DNA from: Trichaptum fuscoviolaceum
Taxonomy: Eukaryota; Basidiomycota; Agaricomycetes; Hymenochaetales; Trichaptaceae
NCBI GenBank assembly: GCA_910574455.1
Contig: CAJSYZ010000009.1
Span: 3,241,040 to 3,305,039, forward strand
Direction of reading: 5' to 3'
Length of the DNA: 64,000 nt
Below are positions 57,963-64,000 of the stretch, piece after piece. The translations under genes were made by a program, and so were the position numbers. Each line of letters begins with the position of its first letter. The stretch's first letter is position 1. A model generated the notes under the pieces. That model was not told the DNA's origin. It was given only the letters and a program-made list of their open reading frames with translations, and made no database searches.

Positions 57963-58398
57963 CCAATACAACATCTATCCTTATATTTTCTTCTTTTACG
58001 ACTGAGTTTCTGTGTAACATTTATACCCGCTTGTAGCTATACTGCATATTGTCCATGATACTTTCTCTCGGTTTGGTCCTGCGTGTTATGCACCTGCTCA
58101 TTGGATTCTATACAATGACCGTAGTAACAAATTCTCTCTACATGCTGACTTTCTTCAATTTATTCCCATTTGACTAATTGACAACATGCAGACTTTATTA
58201 GTAATTCGTCACACTGAGTGAGGTTTAGGAATTACTCTTAGAGTTCGCCCAGATGAGTCCGGGTTACAGTTCAAATGACCCGGCTGTGGAGAAACAACGT
58301 CATATAGAAGAATGCGTCACAGACTTAATTCATAGTATATATTCACGACAGCTCTCGTTTATGTTCGCAAGATCTCTTTGTTTTACCATTTCAGCGTG
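57963..58398. other. Intergenic, PMI promoter
   Basis: No gene; 3' flank of the RING gene and promoter of PMI. Confidence 0.4.
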
Positions 58399-59908
58399 AT
58401 GTCTGGAAATTCATCGAAAAACAATGTCTTTCGCTTGAAAGGTTCTCTACAAACGTATGACTGGGGAAAATCAGGCAGTGACTCCTTGGTCGCGAAGTTC
58501 TTGAAGAACGCAATCGGCGAAGACGATAGCCTGAGTATTGGAGAGAACAAGCATTATGCGGAGGTATGTTGAGATTATTCTAAGCTGTATTTATGTACAT
58601 GCTGAGCAGAGGGCCCATAAAGTTGTGGATGGGGACACACAAAAACGGGCCTGCTTCTCTATGGTCAGATCCAGACACTTCTCTACACGGTCTTATCATA
58701 TCTTCGCCTCGACACTTCCTCGGACCGCGTCTGACAACATCTACGTTCACCGAGACTGCCAAGTTTCCAAACAGCACCCATGTTCCGTATCTTTTCAAAA
58801 TTCTTTCCATCGCAAAAGCCCTCCCTCTCCAGGCACACCCTGACAAGCAGCTGGGAGAGAAACTGCACAAGAAAGACCCAGAACAATTCGTCGACTCTAA
58901 CCACAAGCCCGAGATTGCCGTTGCAATTTCCGACGGGTTTCGAGGCTTCGTGGGTTTCCGTGAGCCGGAGGCGATTGCGCACGATTTGAAGGAAGTCCCT
59001 GAATTGCAGGAGGCAATAGCTGATAACTCAGCAGTCGAAAGGTTCCAACAGGAGCCCAGCAAAGAAAACTTGAAGGTTGTATTTACGAAACTCTTGACCA
59101 GTGATCAAGCGGAAATTTCGAGGATCGTCTCGAAGCTTGTTAGTCGAGTTGAGAGACAGGGCGGTGAAGCCTTCGGCGGCGACGAGAAGGCAGAAGTAAT
59201 CAAGACATTGAACCAACAATACCCCGGCGATGTGGGCGTGCTTGCTGCACCTTTCTTTATGAACCTCATTACGCTGAATAAAGGCGAATCCGTTTACATA
59301 GGGGCCGACGAAGCCCATGCGTATCTCGAAGGCGGTGAGATGCATGACCAGCGAAGACCTCTGTTCGTAGCTGATTGATGGATGCAGATATCATCGAGTG
59401 CATGGCCGTCTCCGATAACGTCCTCAATGCCGCCTTTGTCCCACCGGAAACGCGCAATACATCGACCTTCATCAATTCGCTGACCTATACCGCTCGACCA
59501 CCGTCGCACTGGTCACTACCCCCAAAGCCGTACAAGAAGTCAAAGACAGGGAAGACAATCGCGTTTGACCCGCCTCTGGAAGAGTTCACCGTCCTCTGGA
59601 CGCAGTTGGAAGGAGCGAGCGAGCCGGACGCAACCAAGGAGAGCAAGTACGGCAGTGCTCGGGACGAAGCGCTTGGAATTATCGATGACGTCGCGGAGCC
59701 CCGGGGACGCGAAGTGCTCGGGAAGGCGGAGGGTCCTACCATCGGAATTGTGACCAGAGGGAAAGTCGAGATCATCGAGCAGGCTGACAATTTCGACACT
59801 GTTGTGCTCGAAGCGGGTGGCATAGTGTTTGTCAAGCCGGAGACCGAGGTTGCCGTCCAGGTTTTGGAGGGAGAAGGGGAAGTGTGGTGGGCAACGTGTA
59901 GTGAATAA
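58399..59908 (+). CDS. PMI1: Mannose-6-phosphate isomerase (type I PMI)
   Basis: Interconverts fructose-6-P and mannose-6-P, feeding GDP-mannose for glycosylation and wall synthesis; cytosolic, zinc-dependent. Exons 58399-58563, 58623-59334 and 59388-59908 in phase; 465 aa, normal length. Motifs: LKGSLQTYDWGKSGSDSLVA, YAE plus LWMGTHKNGPASL (acceptor AAAG), PYLFKILSIAKALPLQAHPD (zinc-site region, QAHPD), FVDSNHKPEIAVAISDGFRG, then YIGADEAHAYLEGDIIECMA with the conserved ADEAHAY, VSDNVLNAAF and C-terminal TVVLEAGGIVFVKPETEVAV. Nothing odd was seen. Confidence 0.96.
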
Positions 59909-59981
59909 AGAACCAGAATGTAATTACTGGGTTCAATTCCGAGCACGAAGTCGATAAATTTTATAGGCTTGTCCTGTCTTG

Positions 59982-62777
59982 TCAAATTAACCGCATGGAA
60001 ACGTCGAAAGGTTGAATATTTGGTTTCCAATAACAATGACCAGTAACATCAACCATCCCTGCGTTCAAGAGTTTCTGTTCTATATCCGCTTCGGTGTCAT
60101 ACCTTAGAACAAACACCCAAAAGTGTTCAGTCGTGTGTAGACCACTGTCGTCAAGGTAACAAACAGAAGAAGCACCCTCAGTTACAGTCGTAAGGGCGTT
60201 GAACAAGATATTAGTCGAAGCGGATTCTACTTCGTCAAAGTACATAACGGCCGCTGCGAATTCCTTTCTTCCGGAACCGTCTATGCCAGCTAGCAGTGGA
60301 GTGTGGCCGGAGGATGTGAAGGTTTCTCCCGGAAGAACTTCGAGTGCTAAAATGAGATGCTGCGAGCCGCACAAAGTATCTGGGATGTCAGGAACAAAGG
60401 AATGATCCCAGACATTGTTCTGCAAACAAATAGAGCACGGCTCTTCAGCACTGTAAGGAGGATTCTGAAGAATAACAACCGTTAATTCAGGAAAACCCAA
60501 GATTTGCTCAAAGTAGTTACCCGGCGTACATGTATTTCTCCATCGATGGTCAAATGGCGATGCATCCACCTTCGAGGACAAGACTCATCTAAGATTCCAA
60601 TGTCAGGAAGATCGGGTACTGTAACCGATTGCGGACTGCCATTTTCAACAGAGTGATTAGACTCTAACGAAAACTTCTGAAGTGCTTTTATCAAAGCTCG
60701 CCGGCAATATCGGTCCAATTGCAATATGAGCTGAATCCAATGAATTGCCCTTGAGACTATCTCTGGGTCCGAGCTAAAGATGACTATCAGTAGATATGCC
60801 AATTCAAAGAAGTATGATATCTGTACCTGGACAAGAAGTCGACAAGCTTTTCGCAGAAGAACGACAGAGCTGGTTCCTTCGCAACGCCGTCAACGGTTCC
60901 TTGAGTTGAGTGCAAGTCCGTATCCCTCAAGCTAAAGATCTCGCTTGTCACAACATCGGGACCGATCGTTAAATTGCTCCGAATCCTCTCCAATTCTCGG
61001 TGGTGAAATGCATTACAAAATGCACCAACGTTGTCATACTTGCTGACAATTACAGGCATAGTCGAACTTGGATTTTCCGCAGGCAATGGTGTCGGGATAG
61101 AGTCCTGTGTCCCTAAGATAAGTTTAGGAAGTGAAACAGCAGCTCGTACACAGATCCGACTCAACCCTTTCCTACTGGGGAGGAACAGAGTATTGGTTGT
61201 CGAGTGTTTCGTACTCCATTCATTGGCACTACTTGTTGGATCTAGCAAGAGCTTTATATCCGTCCTCTCACCCATAAACTCCACGGTTCGAGGCAACCGA
61301 TGCGGGTTTCTAAATGCCGCAAGGGCAGGTAAATTGAAAACTTATTTTTGAGAAAGAAATGTAAGGGAAAAACCCACGTCAAGAGTAAAGTAAATATCTT
61401 GTTCCATTTTACTGCATTGTAAGTTGACATCTGCCCGTAGCTGTCGATATGGTCCAAGCAGTTTTCAAGCGCTATTCGAAATATGTCATCCATGCAATCC
61501 CATTCAACAATATGAGGAAGTGTGAAGGTCAGGTCTGCAAGGCGAGCGATGCAAATACTAGTTGCGTCAAAGGGAAATACGAAGAATTGCCATCCTCTGA
61601 ACATCCACCGCAGATACCGGACAGATAGAAAAGAGAGCTCCGGATTGCTGAAGACAGGCTAAGCTTATTGTTCGTATATTTTGAGTAAAATCCACTGATT
61701 GCTCACTTCAGATACTTCTCTAACGTGCTATATATCAAAGGCCATGATTGATGTTTGCGCGGAGCTTCAGCCATGCTAAGATGACGGTATAGGATGATGT
61801 TCACTTCATTATCTGAAAGGCAAACCACAGCCTTACGACAATGCGGGATGAACCAATCGCTATCGATATTATGCATTTTAAGCTCCCGTTTCCCAACTCC
61901 TTCGATGATGCGAGGAGCCTCAAGACACTTGAAAATCGTGCGAACGTATCGATCCTCAACGGCAAGATCTGATATGTGCTGCAAAGCCCTGTTATGTGTT
62001 GAGCGAAGCGAAGATCTAGAAGGATGTGGGTTTTCAGTGTGTCTCTGGCGAGCAAGTAGGGCTTCAAGACTTACAAGGCATATCGCAGGAGCTGTCTACA
62101 CTCCGGAAACAAGAGCCGATCATGATCAGACAGATTCTTCGCTTTCCAACTATCCCGAATTTTGACTTGTATCTTCATCAGATCCTCTTCTAAGTAGGGT
62201 TCGCCAATGACGGCTTTTCTTATTCGTTCAGCGCATGCATCTGGACCTCGTCCAGATTTAATGGCTATTTTGTTCATTCGTGATTCCAGTAGCCGGCCAC
62301 CAACTGTATACAAGTTGCCAAGAAGGCGGCCTGCGCCAGGCAGATTTGTGGCGGTTTCGTCTGATGAGAGAGTGCGAAACGTGAACGTGTGCCACATGCT
62401 AGAACCTGTCTCTGAAGTGCCCGCCGCCGATGTACCCTGTCGCCTTCGATTCCGACCGCCTCGGTTGTCCTCCTGAAATTGAACAAGAGCCCCATGCGCT
62501 TGTTCTGCCCCTTGCCCAACATCTTGTCTCCTCGTAGGTCGTGCCTTCTTTGCAATCTTTAAGAGCCCGTCCTCCAGAGCCCGTCCTGCTCTTCTATAAG
62601 CCCTTCCAACTATGCGACCTGGACCAGCTAAGTCTGCTTGTGTCGCGTTTGTAGAAAAATCCGAAGTGTGTCCACTAACGCATTCGATATCCTCTTCGCA
62701 ACCTTCATCGACCCAGAGTTGATCAGTGCCATAACCAGCGTGTGTACGAGGTGTGCTCCAATGGACTCTCCCAGACA
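59982..62777 (-). CDS. Large protein of unknown function
   Basis: ATG 62777, stop at 59982. Exon 1 62777-62075; later exons join in phase (RYAL to LQHISDLAVEDRYVRT; EKYLN to NPELSFLSVRYLRW; FTLLLT to NPHRLPRTVEFMGER; DFLS to SDPEIVSRAIHWIQ; IDGEIH to NPPYSAEEPCSICLQN), giving about 850 aa. Exon 1 holds an internal repeat, LAGPGRIVGRAYRRAGRALE and LPGAGRLLGNLYTVGGRLLE, each followed by KIA and basic residues. The middle is helical, compatible with an alpha-solenoid. The C-terminal part (LILALEVLPGETFTSSGHTP, VSMRLI end) is not recognised. No catalytic motif seen. It converges on PMI with about 70 bp between stops. Confidence 0.65.
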
Positions 62778-63162
62778 TTTCGAGCTGCTCTATCTCAAGA
62801 AGTGAGGAGTTAAATATGGTAGGATAGAATCGCTTGGACAAACAGTATTGTAACTTCTACGAGTTATCCGGTGATCTCATCAAAACCATATTGCACAGCA
62901 ACCGTTAGTTCTATGGGCACTGCCGCCGTAATGCAGCATAAAGCGCAAACTCAGATATCAGCAGAGTAGAGAAGGTGTAGATTGTCGGACTGTCCACAGT
63001 CCAAGGTGCTGACTCGGAGCTCAATAGGATCGAAAACGACCCTGAACGTAACTGAAGTTCAAAATTGTGAACTTGAATGTATAGCAAAATCTGATTAGTA
63101 TACTATATGATATATACTATTATACTAAATAATATATACTATTGTTTATTTGTCTAAACATA
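62778..63162. other. Intergenic; A/T-rich TATACTAT repeats before the tRNA
   Basis: Imperfect TATACTAT/TATATACTAT repeats at about 63095-63145. No gene. Confidence 0.5.
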
Positions 63163-63236
63163 GGCCGGTTAGCTCAGTTGGTTAGAGCGTGGTGCTAATA
63201 ACGCCAAGGTCGCGGGTTCGACCCCCGTACGGGCCA
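63163..63236 (+). tRNA. tRNA-Ile (anticodon AAT, read as IAU)
   Basis: Seventy-four bases folding as a cloverleaf: acceptor GGCCGGT / ACGGGCC plus A, D-arm TAGCTCAGTTGGTTAGAGC (A box), anticodon loop CTAATAA, T-arm GCGGGTTCGACCCCCGT (B box). No intron and no encoded CCA. The G5-G68 mismatch is typical of eukaryotic tRNA-Ile(AAU). A T-rich Pol III terminator (TCTTTTTC) starts 5 bases downstream. Confidence 0.97.
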
Positions 63237-63239
63237 TAG

Positions 63240-63247
63240 TCTTTTTC
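63240..63247 (+). terminator. Pol III terminator of tRNA-Ile
   Basis: TCTTTTTC directly after the tRNA; a run of five T is sufficient for RNA polymerase III termination. Confidence 0.7.
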
Positions 63248-63653
63248 TTTCTTTCTCAAAGAAAGTCTTTTAATTCTTATCTGAAGCTTCTGCCAGTACA
63301 CGTTTGCAAATGAAGAAGAAAGTTGCATGTCCTTCCTTGAATTAGCGGTTATTGACTTTGAGCCTAGTTTCATATTTTGCACACCTCATCTTGGAAACTG
63401 GCACAAAGAGTTCGACCGCTAACATCCGAATGATTCCAGTACAATAGAAATCTAAAGAAAGCTACAGAACGGTTGCCGAAGAGCTCCGACTAACTCACGT
63501 CTATCAAAGCTGAACTGTTGCGGCCTATTAAGGATTCCGAGCTAGACAGTTCTTATGCATTCAGTACATATTTCATTTGAGCATGAATCCGATGCTAAGA
63601 TGCACTGTCTATACTGATTTTCCACCGTGAGTGGAGAGCATTATGACTTGTAA
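63248..63653. other. Intergenic
   Basis: 3' flank of the partial gene at the right edge; no gene. Confidence 0.4.
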
Positions 63654-64000
63654 TCAACTTGAAGTATCATATCCGGGGGAGTCCTTTTGGATATAAGATC
63701 CTAGGCCCATCTCGTCCATCTCCTCTGTTTCGGTGAGCTCTTTGGTCAACATTTCTTTGTCTATGGCTCTCCATTGTTCAATATGCCCGTCCTGCTTCAA
63801 CCTTCTGACCGCATTAAGGACCCACTGTTGGTCATTGAAATTTGGATCATTGTTCCATACCGAAATTGCTTCCATTGACCTTTTGACCTCCTCGAATTTT
63901 GCCGCGGTCGTTTGGCCAATCTTCACTGCTACAGCACACTGGCGAGAGCCAGTGCCCCACATACGACAGCCCAGGTTCACCAGATCGTAGCGGCCCTTAT
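63654..64000 (-). CDS. Unknown protein, C-terminal part only (cut by window edge)
   Basis: The frame runs from the window edge through YDLVNLGCRMWGTGSRQCAV, AVKIGQTTAAKFEEVKRSME, NNDPNFNDQQWVLNAVRRLK and KELTETEEMDEMGLGSYIQK to a stop at 63654. At least 115 residues, with protein-like composition and no introns. Not recognised. The Gly/Cys-rich start and the acidic helical end suggest a folded domain followed by a helix. Confidence 0.6.
   Translation of the reverse strand, partial: KGRYDLVNLGCRMWGTGSRQCAVAVKIGQTTAAKFEEVKRSMEAISVWNNDPNFNDQQWVLNAVRRLKQDGHIEQWRAIDKEMLTKELTETEEMDEMGLGSYIQKDSPGYDTSS

Overview
The window is nuclear DNA of a filamentous basidiomycete, most likely an Agaricomycete. 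The evidence is genes split by many 45-65 bp GT-AG introns, often with CTAAC/CTGAC-like branch sites, together with ER BiP, NatC Naa30, the exosome nuclease Dis3, TDP1, phosphomannose isomerase, small Kre9/KNH-type GPI proteins, CFEM proteins, a BTB protein and lineage-expanded F-box proteins. No bacterial, plasmid, viral or CRISPR structure is visible. The exon models were built by hand; wherever coordinates are given, phase was checked across the junctions.

Layout. 0-3 kb: 5' end of KAR2/BiP (minus, cut by the window edge) with two UPR-type promoter sites, then NAA30 (minus), which carries an apparent frameshift. 3.5-17.8 kb: an accessory block. It holds six CFEM-family loci (three intact, three dead), a BTB/POZ gene, an intact four-exon F-box gene, a 3' fragment of a second F-box gene, a remnant of an SDR gene, and duplicated non-coding segments that carry CFEM promoters and a ~185-bp direct repeat. 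18.3-20.6 kb: a TPR plus F-box gene (minus). 20.6-24.4 kb: gene-poor. 24.5-28.5 kb: DIS3 (minus). 29.2-30.4 kb: an intact SDR. 30.8-31.2 kb: a small Ser/Thr-rich protein. 31.7-33.9 kb: an Aim9-like APH-fold protein (minus). 34.0-36.6 kb: TDP1 (minus) with two UIM-like motifs and a 9-nt microexon. 37.0-38.7 kb: a secreted FMO-like flavoprotein. 39.9-41.7 kb: a divergent F-box gene. 42.4-43.1 kb: a GPI-anchored Kre9/KNH-like protein. 44.0-45.3 kb: an SDR pseudogene. 45.4-47.1 kb: a secreted histidine acid phosphatase. 48.1-49.9 kb: an F-box pseudogene. 51.0-51.5 kb: an unknown ORF with a nonsense codon. 53.4-55.4 kb: an intact F-box gene. 56.2-58.0 kb: a tandem zinc-finger plus RING protein. 58.4-59.9 kb: PMI. 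60.0-62.8 kb: a large unknown protein. 63.16 kb: tRNA-Ile(AAU). Right edge: a partial unknown gene (minus).

Themes. Housekeeping genes are single-copy islands between birth-and-death families. CFEM proteins occur as short secreted forms and as long forms with CFEM, one TM helix, a cytosolic coiled coil and a C-terminal PY-type tail. The F-box family keeps one four-exon structure ending in a 17-codon exon. The SDR family is represented by an intact copy, a pseudogene and a remnant. The least explained structures are the long CFEM proteins, the zinc-finger/RING protein in which three finger-encoding exons end at the same point of the finger, and the duplicated promoter segments.
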